DNA of 64,000 bases from Kineosporia corallincola. GTDB taxonomy: Bacteria > Actinomycetota > Actinomycetes > Actinomycetales > Kineosporiaceae. Under the pieces are notes generated by a model that saw only the letters and a list, made by a program, of their open reading frames with translations, searched no databases and had not been told where the DNA came from. Position numbers and translations under genes: made by a program. The stretch is taken from the NCBI RefSeq assembly GCF_018499875.1, contig NZ_JAHBAY010000005.1, positions 186,001-250,000 of the forward strand, read 5' to 3'. Below, one piece after another: positions 54,029-62,343 of this stretch. How positions within the stretch are numbered: position 1 is the first letter of the stretch; every line of letters begins with the position of its first letter.

Positions 54029-55126
54029 TCAGCCCAGGAAGAAATCTTCCAGGATGCGGGTGAACTGCTCCGGCCGGTCCAGGTGCACGACGTGGGTGGC
54101 GTCGATACGCCGGTAGGTGCCGTGTTTCAGCAGCGACGCGGCCCGTTCGGCGTCTGGCCGGGTCATCGCGCCGTTGAGGGTGCCGTCGGGCAGGACCGTG
54201 TAGTCGGCCTGGAGCAGCAGGACCGGGCAGTCGATGTCGGCCAGGGCGGTGGCGTGGTCGAAGCCCTGGTTCCAGGTGCCGTCGTGGAAGGCGGTGCCGA
54301 AGCGTGGGTCGTACTCATCCAGGCCCCGCACGAGCAGGCGCACCGTGTCGTTCTTCAGAAAGCCCAGCTCCACCGGCTCACCCGGGTTTCCCCACCGGAA
54401 CAGCCGCACGCCCTGGGTGAGCAGGTCGCCCGCGCCACGGAACACGTTGTTGTCGAAGAACTTTCCGCTGTGGTCGATCCAGTACAACAGGAAGTCGTCG
54501 GTGCCGTCGCGCACGGCGTCGGCGCTGGTGGCGAACGAGCGGTCGGCGATCGTGCCGCCGATCCGCCCGGCCTCGGAGGAGAACAGCGGAGGGTCTTCCA
54601 GCAGCACCGCCCTCACCGTGCGGGGGCGGTTCGCGGCCAGCCAGGTGGCCAGCAGCCCGCCGGAGGAGTTGCCGGTGACATAGGCCGGCTCGCCGATCCG
54701 GGTCTCGATGAAGTCGGCGAGGTCGGTGCCGATCCGGGTGGCCGTCATGGGATAGCCGGTGGGCGTGACGGTGGCCCCGTGCCCGGGGTAGTCGATGTCG
54801 TACACGTGGAACCGCTGGGCCAGCGCGGGCAGCACCCGGCTGTAGGAGAACCAGTCCATGTGCTGGGCGTGCAGCAGCACCAGGGGCGGCCCGTTGTCCG
54901 GCCCCTCGGCGTAGCTGAGTTCGACGCCGTTGACCGGGGCGGTCCTCAGCACGTAATCAGCTGCGGAAACCCTTTCTTTCCAAGGGTCTTCGTAGCTGTT
55001 CATCCGGTGCACGAAGACCGCGCCGGCGACGCCGGCCAGGGCCGTCAGAGCCCCGAGGCCGATGCCGGTTCTGCGCAGGAGTGCCGAGTGGTGGCGAAGT
55101 TTCACCGGCACATCCGACCGTCGCAA
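54029..55126 (-). CDS. Membrane-anchored alpha/beta hydrolase
   Basis: About 365 residues. One hydrophobic segment near the start (GIGLGALTALAGVAGAVFVH), then an alpha/beta hydrolase: HAQHMDWFSYSRVLPAL, nucleophile Ser in VTGNSSGGLLATWLAA, His in IDATHVVHLDRPEQF. The motif around the nucleophile (GNSSGG) is normal. The substrate is unknown. TTG 55126 and GTG 55111 are both possible starts; neither has a strong ribosome-binding site. Confidence 0.8.
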   Translation of the reverse strand: MRRSDVPVKLRHHSALLRRTGIGLGALTALAGVAGAVFVHRMNSYEDPWKERVSAADYVLRTAPVNGVELSYAEGPDNGPPLVLLHAQHMDWFSYSRVLPALAQRFHVYDIDYPGHGATVTPTGYPMTATRIGTDLADFIETRIGEPAYVTGNSSGGLLATWLAANRPRTVRAVLLEDPPLFSSEAGRIGGTIADRSFATSADAVRDGTDDFLLYWIDHSGKFFDNNVFRGAGDLLTQGVRLFRWGNPGEPVELGFLKNDTVRLLVRGLDEYDPRFGTAFHDGTWNQGFDHATALADIDCPVLLLQADYTVLPDGTLNGAMTRPDAERAASLLKHGTYRRIDATHVVHLDRPEQFTRILEDFFLG

Positions 55127-55195
55127 ACTGTGCGTGGGCGTACCGGCGCCTGACGGCTGCCTGACGGTTGCCTGACCCCCGCTCAGACCTCCCGC

Positions 55196-55840
55196 TCAGA
55201 CCTCCAGGGACTCCCCGGCCGCCAGGACCGTCAGCGGCACCTCGCTGAGCATGGCCGGGCTGAAGAAGTTCGCCATCGACCGCTGCCCGATCTCGCTGAG
55301 CATGGCCTCATGGATCTGCACCAGCGCCGCCGGTTTCACGGCCCGGACGAAGTCGACGCCCTCACCCACCTTGGTCCACGGGCCGCTGGTCGGCAGCAGC
55401 AGGGTGCGCACCTCGGCCTCGGGCACCCTGTAGGAGTCGCCCGGGTGAAACACATTGTCTTGCACCAGGTAGCCGAGGTTGGCGATTTTCGGCACGTCGG
55501 CGTGGATGACGGCGTGGTCGGGCCCGTGGGCCGAGACACTCAGCCCGCCCGCGGTGAACCGGTCCCCGTGCCCCACGGTGTGCACCTGGTCCGGGTGCCG
55601 CTCCTGCCAGGTGGCGGTGACCGAGGCCGGACCCCACACGTGCAGGTCGTCGCGCTCGTCCAGCGCCGCCGTCAGCACGGCCTCGTCGGCGTGGTCGAAG
55701 TGCTCATGGGTGATCAGCACGGCCGTGCTGCCCCGCACCAGCTCGGCGGCGTTCGGCGTGAAGACGCCCGGGTCGATCAGGACCGAACCGGCGGCGTCTT
55801 CCAGCAGGACGCAGGCGTGCGCGTATTTGGTCAGCTTCAT
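55196..55840 (-). CDS. Metallo-beta-lactamase-fold hydrolase (UlaG-like)
   Basis: About 214 residues. The metal site THEHFDHAD, a later PDHAVIHAD and the HPGDS loop define an MBL-fold metal-dependent hydrolase of the UlaG/YtcJ-type small group. Substrate unknown; such proteins often act on lactone or phosphoester bonds. Start ATG 55840 leads directly into the conserved MKLTKYAHACVLLE. Confidence 0.85.
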   Translation of the reverse strand: MKLTKYAHACVLLEDAAGSVLIDPGVFTPNAAELVRGSTAVLITHEHFDHADEAVLTAALDERDDLHVWGPASVTATWQERHPDQVHTVGHGDRFTAGGLSVSAHGPDHAVIHADVPKIANLGYLVQDNVFHPGDSYRVPEAEVRTLLLPTSGPWTKVGEGVDFVRAVKPAALVQIHEAMLSEIGQRSMANFFSPAMLSEVPLTVLAAGESLEV

Positions 55841-55891
55841 GGCAGTGCCCCTGTCGACAACGTGGTTGCTTTATACAGTCAAACTGTAGAT

Positions 55892-56896
55892 TTACCTGGC
55901 CTTGCTGTGCAAGTGGTCCAGCGCCACCGGCACCTTCACCGGCTCCACCGCCGCCGGCTCCGCGAGCTCCGCCACCTGCCCCTCGGGCTCTGTCACCCGC
56001 TCGGCCCTCACCGCCGTGATGCCGGCCAGAATCAGCACGCCACCGAGCAGCTGGAGCACCGTGAGCCGCTCCCCCAGCAGCAGCCAGGCGAAGAGCGCGG
56101 CGAACGCCACCTCCAGCAGGCCGACGAACGAGGCCAGCCGCGACCCGAGCAGCTCAGACCCGGTGATGCCCATCGCATAGGCGAAAGCCGTGCTGACCAG
56201 GGCGAGCAGGAGCAGCGGCACCCACCAGACCACCGGCGAGCCGAACATCGGCAGATCACCACCCCGCACGGTGAAGGCCAGCAGACCGCCGGCGCCCACC
56301 GCACCGAGCAGCACACCGCCCACCAGCAGCCCCGACGCGGCCAGAGCCACCGGCGGCAGCCCGTCTCCGCTTCGGGCAGCGACGGCGAAGTAGGTGGCGC
56401 AGCCGGCCGCGGCACCGAAGGCGAAGAGCAGCCCGACCAGGTCGACGGACCGGATCGCCCCCGGCCCGATCACCAGCAGCAGACCCGCGAGCGCCAGGAC
56501 CGAGCCGGCCAGCACAGTGCGCTGCGGCGTGCGGCGGGTACGGGCCCAGGTGAGACCGACCAGGAGCAGGGGCGCCAGGAACTCGACGAGCAGCGCCGTG
56601 GAGACCGGGACGGTGCGGATGGCCGCGAAGTAGGCGAGCTGGGTGAAGGCCACCCCCACCACCCCCATCACGAGCACTCGTGACCGGGCGCGCCAGAGGG
56701 ACGACCAGCGTCCCCGCATGGACACCAGGGCGACCGGCAGGAGCAGCAGACCACCACCGAGGGCGCGCAGGGTGACGGTGGCGACCGGCGACCACCCCGA
56801 CTCCATCAGGGGTTTCGCCAGCACCCCCGAGGTGCCGAAGGAGGCGGACGCGAGCAGGGCGGCGAGCAGACCGGTGGACGTGCCTGAGAGCTTCAT
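55892..56896 (-). CDS. EamA/DMT-family transporter
   Basis: About 334 residues with ten hydrophobic segments in two five-helix repeats, as usual for drug/metabolite transporters of the EamA family. ATG 56896 is preceded by AGGAGAAGC. It is divergent from the CGNR regulator at 56987, and a perfect 9-bp palindrome lies in the 90-bp gap, so the regulator probably controls it. It would export an amino acid or drug-like metabolite (inference). Confidence 0.88.
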   Translation of the reverse strand: MKLSGTSTGLLAALLASASFGTSGVLAKPLMESGWSPVATVTLRALGGGLLLLPVALVSMRGRWSSLWRARSRVLVMGVVGVAFTQLAYFAAIRTVPVSTALLVEFLAPLLLVGLTWARTRRTPQRTVLAGSVLALAGLLLVIGPGAIRSVDLVGLLFAFGAAAGCATYFAVAARSGDGLPPVALAASGLLVGGVLLGAVGAGGLLAFTVRGGDLPMFGSPVVWWVPLLLLALVSTAFAYAMGITGSELLGSRLASFVGLLEVAFAALFAWLLLGERLTVLQLLGGVLILAGITAVRAERVTEPEGQVAELAEPAAVEPVKVPVALDHLHSKAR

Positions 56897-56940
56897 GCTT
56901 CTCCTCGGATGGAGCATTTCGCGCTACCGTCAGGACTCAA

Positions 56941-56967
56941 AGGCCTAGCACCCATGACGCTAGGCCT
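56941..56967. promoter_or_regulatory. Perfect palindrome AGGCCTAGC-N9-GCTAGGCCT
   Basis: Two 9-bp halves (56941-56949 and 56959-56967) in the divergent region between the EamA exporter and the CGNR-type regulator. The distance to both starts suits an operator for that regulator. Confidence 0.65.
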
Positions 56968-56986
56968 CACCAGGTAAGGAGTCAAC

Positions 56987-57556
56987 TTGCATTTTGCCCC
57001 TGACACGGAGGAGGCGCTGGACTTCGTCGTCGCGCTGGGCAACACCGATCCGGCCGCCACCCGCACCGGTGAGGACGAGCTCGCCACCGTCGGGGCCCTG
57101 GCCGGGCTGCTGGCCCGCTACGCGTTCTCCGGGCGCATCGACCACGACCGGGCCGAGCTCGACCAGGTGCGCGAAACCCGTTCCCGGCTGCGGGATCTGT
57201 GGGCGACGAACCGGGACGACGCGGTGGCCCTGGTCAACCGGATGCTGCGCGACGCCGGGGCCCTGCCCCAGCTGGTCCGGCACGACGCCTCCGACTGGCA
57301 CCTGCACGGCGCGTCCCCCGACGCCCCACTGGCTCAGCGTCTCCAGGTGGAGGCCGCGCTGGCCTTCGTCGACGTGATCCGCACCGACGCGATGGGCCGG
57401 CTGCGCATGTGCGAGGCCAACGACTGCGCCGGGCTCCTGCTCGACCTGTCCCGCAACGGTTCCAAGCGCTTTTGCAGCGTGCGCTGCGGCAACCGGATGA
57501 ACATGATCGCCTTCCGCGAGCGCAGGGGCGCGGTGGACGGCGGAACGACCGCCTGA
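56987..57556 (+). CDS. CGNR zinc-finger regulator with ABATE domain
   Basis: About 189 residues. The C-terminus carries the diagnostic zinc-ribbon motif, NDCAG...RFCSVRCGNRMNM, and the N-terminal 120 residues are the helical ABATE domain. Such proteins bind DNA as stress- or antibiotic-related regulators. The TTG start has AAGGAG six bases ahead. It is divergent from an EamA exporter, the likely target. Confidence 0.92.
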   Translation: MHFAPDTEEALDFVVALGNTDPAATRTGEDELATVGALAGLLARYAFSGRIDHDRAELDQVRETRSRLRDLWATNRDDAVALVNRMLRDAGALPQLVRHDASDWHLHGASPDAPLAQRLQVEAALAFVDVIRTDAMGRLRMCEANDCAGLLLDLSRNGSKRFCSVRCGNRMNMIAFRERRGAVDGGTTA

Positions 57557-57621
57557 TCATGGGACAGAAACACTGCCCGGTCACCGTGCGCATCCGTACG
57601 GCCGTACTACGGTGCTCGTCC

Positions 57622-58680
57622 ATGGAGCCGATCCCCGCTGATCAGAACCCCGTTCGCCGAGGATGCGTGTGGATCGTCGGTTACGCCACGCATGCGATGG
57701 TCACTCGTCTCACGGCCGAGCTGAAAGGCCGCGGGCATCACGTGGACGTGATCGATCCCGCCATGCTGGGCACCGAGCTCGACGACGGGGTGGAGTCGGC
57801 GGTCGGTCTCCCGGGCGGCCGGCCCGACCTGGTGGTGCTCGCGGTCTCCACCGACCAGATCAGCGCGACGCTGGCCGTCAGAACCCTGATGGACGACGGA
57901 ATACCGGTGCTGAACCCGCCCCGGGCGGTGCTTCTGGCCGCGGACAAGTTCGCCACGGCGCGGGTGCTGGCCGCCGCGGGGCTGCCGGTTCCCCGCACGG
58001 TGAACGTGTGCACCGCGCAGGCCGTCGTCCACCACGGCGAGCGCCTGGGCTGGCCGGTCGTGCTCAAGAGCGCCGACGGCAGCGAGGGCACGCAGGTCAC
58101 GATGTTGCGAGGGGAGCACGACGTCGTCCCCGCCCTGACCGAGATCCGTGCGACGCTGGGACTGGCCGCGGACGTCCGGAATTCACTGGTCCTCCAGGAG
58201 GTTGTGGAGGCGCTGGTCCCCGGCGACCGGCGGATCTTCGTGGCGGGCGGGCAGGTGATGGCCACCATGGACCGGCTGCCCCGCCCCGGCGAGTGGCGCT
58301 CGAACCTGAGCCTGCTGGCCCGGCCCGTGGCCGCGCGTGCAACCCCCGCCGAGGAACGTCTGGCGCGCCGGGCGATGAGCGCGGTCGGGCTGGACTTCGG
58401 CACGGTCGACATCATGCGGACCTCCCGGGGACCGGTGGTGATCGAGCTCAATGCCTTCGGTGACGTGCTGGACGTCGCCGTGGTGAGCGGGATCGACCTG
58501 GTCGGCTCGCTGGCCGACGTCGTCGAGCAACGCGCCGGCCTGTGCCCGGACGAGCCGGTCTCACCACGCGAACTCACCGATGAGGAGGCCGCCCGGCTGC
58601 GCCGGTTCTGCTGGGACCGGCTGGACGCCAAGCGCGAGCAGCTGGGCCTGGCAGACTTCAGGACCTGGGCATTCGCCTGA
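57622..58680 (+). CDS. ATP-grasp ligase (RimK-like)
   Basis: About 352 residues. An N-terminal pre-ATP-grasp domain (VWIVGYATHAMVTRLTAELKGRG) is followed by the ATP-grasp fold: ATARVLAAAGLPVPRTVNV, GWPVVLKSADGSEGTQVTML, FVAGGQVMATM and the metal-binding FGTVDIMRTSRGPVVIELNAF. RimK-type enzymes join carboxylates to amines; the substrate here is unknown. ATG 57622 is used, but a GTG start near 57668 is possible. A 12-bp palindrome at 57596-57607 lies in front of it. Confidence 0.83.
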   Translation: MEPIPADQNPVRRGCVWIVGYATHAMVTRLTAELKGRGHHVDVIDPAMLGTELDDGVESAVGLPGGRPDLVVLAVSTDQISATLAVRTLMDDGIPVLNPPRAVLLAADKFATARVLAAAGLPVPRTVNVCTAQAVVHHGERLGWPVVLKSADGSEGTQVTMLRGEHDVVPALTEIRATLGLAADVRNSLVLQEVVEALVPGDRRIFVAGGQVMATMDRLPRPGEWRSNLSLLARPVAARATPAEERLARRAMSAVGLDFGTVDIMRTSRGPVVIELNAFGDVLDVAVVSGIDLVGSLADVVEQRAGLCPDEPVSPRELTDEEAARLRRFCWDRLDAKREQLGLADFRTWAFA

Positions 58681-58904
58681 GCGGGTAGGTGAGCGGTGCG
58701 GGCGGAGCGAACCAGCATGCCACCCGTCGCGGTGACGCGGGTGAGTCGTGAAAGTGAAACGCGCACAAGCATGGACGTCCGTCCCCCGTAGACGTGCCCG
58801 GTCGCCCCGGGCGGTCGGGGAGTAGAGCACAACCGCCGGGTAAGCCCTTTGCCGTGGCCGGGTTACGATCCCCGGGCAGCACACACGACCGCGAGGGAGC
58901 GCCG

Positions 58905-60197
58905 GTGATCGCCGCCGAGAGGCATGAGGCCGTACTGCGTGAACTGCGGCTGCGGGGCACGCTGGCGGTGTCGGAGTTCGCCGGCCGGCTCGGGGTCTCA
59001 CCGATCACGCTGCGCCGCGACCTCCAGATCCTCCAGGACGCCGGTGAACTCACCCGGGTGCACGGGGGTGCCGTGCCGGTGCGGCGTCCCGCCACCGGTG
59101 AGCCCCTGCCGCAGAACACGTATGGACGACGAAGCCGGCAGCAGCTGGCCGCCGCCTTCGGTCTGGCGCCGGCCGGCGCCACACCCTCCGTGGTCGCGAC
59201 CATCGGCATGATCGTACCCACCCGGCACTACTACTACGCGGGCACCATCGAGGGCGCCCAGACCGCGGCCCGCCTGGCCGGAGTGCGCCTGGTGCTGGCC
59301 GTCTCGGACTACGACGAGACCGAGGAGATCCGCCTGTTCCGGCGCATGCTGCGGCTGGGCACGGACGGCGTCCTGATCACGCCGAGCCGCTCCGGCCTGG
59401 AGCACTCCCCGGTGCGCGACCTGGTCGAGTCGTCGCCGGTGCCGGTCACCGTGCTGGAGCGGGTCTGGGACTTCCCGGCGCGCTCGCGGGTGGTCGACTC
59501 GGTGCGCTCGGACCACCGGGTCGGCGCCGAGCTGGCGGTGCGGCACCTGGCCGGGCTCGGGCACCGCCGGGCCGGGCTGTGGACGTTCGGCAACCCGCAC
59601 GTCGGGGAGATCCGTTCCGGGTTCGAGACGGAGGCGCGGCGGGCCGGGTTCGAGCTGCACCGGCCGGTTTTCGGCGAGGGACACCGGGACTGGAACACCA
59701 CCGACCTGACCCGCAACGTGCGCCGCTACCTCCAGGAGGCGCTGGCCGCGGGCGTCACCGCCCTGCTGGTGCACCCCGACGAGCTGGCCCTGCGGATGAG
59801 CCAGGTGGCGCTGGAGGCCGGGGTGCGGGTGCCGGGCGACCTGTCGATCGTCGCCTACGACGACGAGACCGCCGGTCTGGGCGAGCATCCCCTGACCGCG
59901 ATCGCGCCGCCCAAGCAGGAGATCGGGTTCGCCGCTGTCGACGCCTGCCTGCGGGCCATCGCCCACCACGGGCCCACCACACCGGATTTCCCGGCCCAGC
60001 GCATCCGGCTGCTGCCGACACTGCGGGTGCGGGCGTCCACCACCCCGCCGTCCACGCTGTCCACCGGACCGCGGTCCGTCACCCGGGCGTCCACCGACCG
60101 GCTGTCGCGTGGCCTCAGACCCGCGCCCGCACACCGTCCAGGGCCATCGTCAGCACCCGCTCCCGCTGCCCCTCCCCGACCTGGTCCGCACCGCTGA
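58905..60197 (+). CDS. DeoR-type HTH fused to a LacI-type sugar-binding domain
   Basis: About 430 residues. The first 60 residues are a DeoR-like HTH (RHEAVLRELRLRGTLAVSEFA...VSPITLRRDLQIL); from residue 105 on the protein has a LacI/GalR periplasmic-binding fold (IGMIVPTRHYYYAG, VTVLERVWDFPAR, LSIVAYDDETAGLGEHPLTAI). The last 50 residues are a Pro/Ala/Thr-rich tail that runs into the opposite-strand TetR gene by 83 bases. GTG 58905 has GAGGGAG ahead. It should be a sugar-responsive repressor or activator. Confidence 0.85.
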   Translation: MIAAERHEAVLRELRLRGTLAVSEFAGRLGVSPITLRRDLQILQDAGELTRVHGGAVPVRRPATGEPLPQNTYGRRSRQQLAAAFGLAPAGATPSVVATIGMIVPTRHYYYAGTIEGAQTAARLAGVRLVLAVSDYDETEEIRLFRRMLRLGTDGVLITPSRSGLEHSPVRDLVESSPVPVTVLERVWDFPARSRVVDSVRSDHRVGAELAVRHLAGLGHRRAGLWTFGNPHVGEIRSGFETEARRAGFELHRPVFGEGHRDWNTTDLTRNVRRYLQEALAAGVTALLVHPDELALRMSQVALEAGVRVPGDLSIVAYDDETAGLGEHPLTAIAPPKQEIGFAAVDACLRAIAHHGPTTPDFPAQRIRLLPTLRVRASTTPPSTLSTGPRSVTRASTDRLSRGLRPAPAHRPGPSSAPAPAAPPRPGPHR

Positions 60198-60696
60198 TCC
60201 CCCGCACCAGGAACAGCACGTCGTCGAAAACCACGTCGGACCGGGCCTTCCCGGCTTCCTGCGCGCGCCGCAGCAGAGGCTCCCCGGCGGCGTGGATCAG
60301 TTCGCGGGCGGCGACGAACATCGGGTCCTGGTGGTTGAGCGCGTCGAAGATCGCCTTCTTCGTGGTCGCGTAGGCCACGAACTGCCGCAGCCAGGTGTCC
60401 AGCGCGTCCCACGGGTCCTCGTCACGCAGTTCCCGCGCCACCCGGGCCAGTGCCTCGACCTCGTCGAGATAGACGGCCTCGAACAGGTGCTGCCGGGTGG
60501 GGAAGTTGCGGTAGAGGGTGGCGATGTTGACGCCGGCCCGGCGGGCGATCTCCTCCAGCGACGCCGCCGCCCCTTCCCGGGCGAACACCTCGCGGGCGGC
60601 GTCGAGCAGGGCGTCGAAGTTACGGCGTGCGTCGGCCCTCTGGGGCCGGCGCACGGTGGCGCGCCGGGCGTCGGGCTCGATCGGCGGCGTTGACAA
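60115..60696 (-). CDS. TetR/AcrR-family regulator
   Basis: About 193 residues from TTG 60696 (AAGGGGG about 8 bases ahead). HTH: ARREVFAREGAAASLEEIARRAGVNIATLYRNFPTRQHL, then an all-helical effector domain. An earlier start at GTG 60750 would run through the inverted repeat at 60727-60750. Divergent from the F420-reductase-like gene, which it probably represses. Its 3' end overlaps the DeoR/LacI-type gene by 83 bases. Confidence 0.88.
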   Translation of the reverse strand: MSTPPIEPDARRATVRRPQRADARRNFDALLDAAREVFAREGAAASLEEIARRAGVNIATLYRNFPTRQHLFEAVYLDEVEALARVARELRDEDPWDALDTWLRQFVAYATTKKAIFDALNHQDPMFVAARELIHAAGEPLLRRAQEAGKARSDVVFDDVLFLVRGISGADQVGEGQRERVLTMALDGVRARV

Positions 60697-60726
60697 CCGC
60701 AGGGCCCCCTTCGTTAAAGTCAAGGA

Positions 60727-60750
60727 GTGCCTTCGGTTAGCCGGAGGCAC
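60727..60750. promoter_or_regulatory. Near-perfect inverted repeat, candidate TetR operator
   Basis: GTGCCTTCGG and CCGGAGGCAC with a TTAG spacer pair at 9 of 10 positions. It lies in the divergent region between the TetR-type gene and the reductase-like gene. Confidence 0.5.
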
Positions 60751-60815
60751 CCCTCAACCTAGCGCGGGGCCCTTCCGCGCCGGGCAGCCCGTCCAGCCAG
60801 CCACGAGGAACACCC

Positions 60816-61493
60816 ATGACCACCATCGGATTCATCGGCACCGGCAAGATCGGCGCGACCGTCGCCCGGATGGCCGTGACCGCCGGGCACGACGTCGTCC
60901 TCAGTAACCGCCGCGGCCCGCAGTCCCTGCACGAGCTGGCCGGCGACCTCGGCCCCCGGGCCGTCGCGGCCACGCCGGAGCAGGCCGCCCGGGCCGGCGA
61001 GATCGTCGTACTGGCCGTGCCGCTGGAGGCCTACCGGCAGATCCCCGCCGGACCACTACGCGGCAAGGTGGTGATCGACACCGCCAACTACAAGCCCGCC
61101 GAGCACCCGGGACGCCTGCCGGACGCCGACAGCGGCGTCACCACACCGCACGAGCTGATGCAGCACCACCTGCCCGGATCGTTCGTGGTGAAGGCCCTCG
61201 CCAACATGTTCTTCCGGCACCTGCCCGACCTGGCCCGCCCGGCCGGCGCCCCCGACCGCAGCACCCTGCCGATCGCCGGCGACGACCCGGACGCCAAGGC
61301 CGCGGTGAGCGCGCTGCTGGACTCGCTCGGCTACGACACCCTCGACGCCGGGCCGCTGGCCGAGAGCCGCCGCTTCGCCACCTTCGGCACACCGGCCAAC
61401 CAGGCCTATCTCGATCCCGAAGGGATGTTCGCCGTTCCCGGCCACCCCGCCCCGGCGACCCGGATCGCCGAACTGCTGCGCAGCGTCCCCTGA
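60816..61493 (+). CDS. NADP-binding oxidoreductase, F420-dependent NADP reductase-like
   Basis: About 225 residues. The Rossmann motif GFIGTGKIGATVARM is at the start and the later segments (EIVVLAVPLEAY, VVIDTANYKP) place it in the coenzyme F420-dependent NADP oxidoreductase/NAD-binding group (PF03807-type). The substrate is unknown. It is divergent from the TetR-type gene and likely under its control. Confidence 0.83.
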   Translation: MTTIGFIGTGKIGATVARMAVTAGHDVVLSNRRGPQSLHELAGDLGPRAVAATPEQAARAGEIVVLAVPLEAYRQIPAGPLRGKVVIDTANYKPAEHPGRLPDADSGVTTPHELMQHHLPGSFVVKALANMFFRHLPDLARPAGAPDRSTLPIAGDDPDAKAAVSALLDSLGYDTLDAGPLAESRRFATFGTPANQAYLDPEGMFAVPGHPAPATRIAELLRSVP

Positions 61494-61502
61494 TCCGACC
61501 CC

Positions 61503-62153
61503 TCAGCGGCTGAAGGTCAGATGCACCACGCCGCCGGGCGACGACACCGCCTCCACCCGGTAGTGCTGCTCCAGCCCCTCCAGCCCGTCCCACAGCCGCA
61601 CGCCCCGCCCGAGCAGGATCGGGACCTGCACGGCGTGCAGGTGGTCGACCAGGCCCGCGGCCAGGAACTGCCGCACCGTGCCCGGCCCGCCCCCGATCCG
61701 CACGTCCTGCCCCCGCGCCCCCTCCCGGGCGACGGCGAGCGCGTCTTGCGGGGTGGCGTCGAGAAAGTGGAAGGTGGTGCCGCCGTCCATCGCCAGCGCG
61801 GGACGCGGGCGGTGGGTGAGCACGTAGGTGGGGGTGTGGAACGGCGGGTTCTCACCCCACCACCCGCGCCACTGCGGGTCGTCCTGCCAGCCGGGCGGGC
61901 CGAACTTGTTGGCGCCCATGATCTCCGCGCCGATGCCGGGCCCGAACCGCTCGGCGAAGGCGTTGTCGACGCCCGCGCTGCCCGTCTCTTCTCCCGGTTC
62001 GACCACGCCCAGCTCGTGCCAGAACCGGGTCGCCTTCATCCAGCCGACCAGGCGGTGGCCGGCGTGGCCGAACGGCGCGTCGGCGGACTGACCCTCGCCG
62101 GTGGCGAACCCGTCGAGCGAGATCGAGAAGTTGTGGACCCTGACCCGCGACAT
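61503..62153 (-). CDS. RibD-C/dihydrofolate reductase-family protein
   Basis: About 216 residues. VHNFSISLDGFATG at the start, GANKFGPPG, and the NADPH-binding DVRIGGGPGTVRQFLAAGLVDHL near the end are the hallmarks of the RibD C-terminal domain group common in actinobacteria. These NADPH-dependent reductases are of mostly unknown substrate. ATG 62153 leads straight into the conserved strand. It is convergent with the reductase-like gene and divergent from serA. Confidence 0.88.
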   Translation of the reverse strand: MSRVRVHNFSISLDGFATGEGQSADAPFGHAGHRLVGWMKATRFWHELGVVEPGEETGSAGVDNAFAERFGPGIGAEIMGANKFGPPGWQDDPQWRGWWGENPPFHTPTYVLTHRPRPALAMDGGTTFHFLDATPQDALAVAREGARGQDVRIGGGPGTVRQFLAAGLVDHLHAVQVPILLGRGVRLWDGLEGLEQHYRVEAVSSPGGVVHLTFSR

Positions 62154-62343
62154 GCGGCTCCTTCAATGGTGGTGGACGTTCCCACCTCAAAGACTCACCC
62201 GCCGCCAGGATCTCATCGCCGATCCGGAGAGAATTCCGCCTGCCCGGGCGGCCGGAGCTGGAGCGGGCACCCGGGGGTGGACGCCGGCCGGTCGCCGACG
62301 GATGCTCGAGTCGCCGGCACCGCGTTCACCGGAGGGGGCAACC

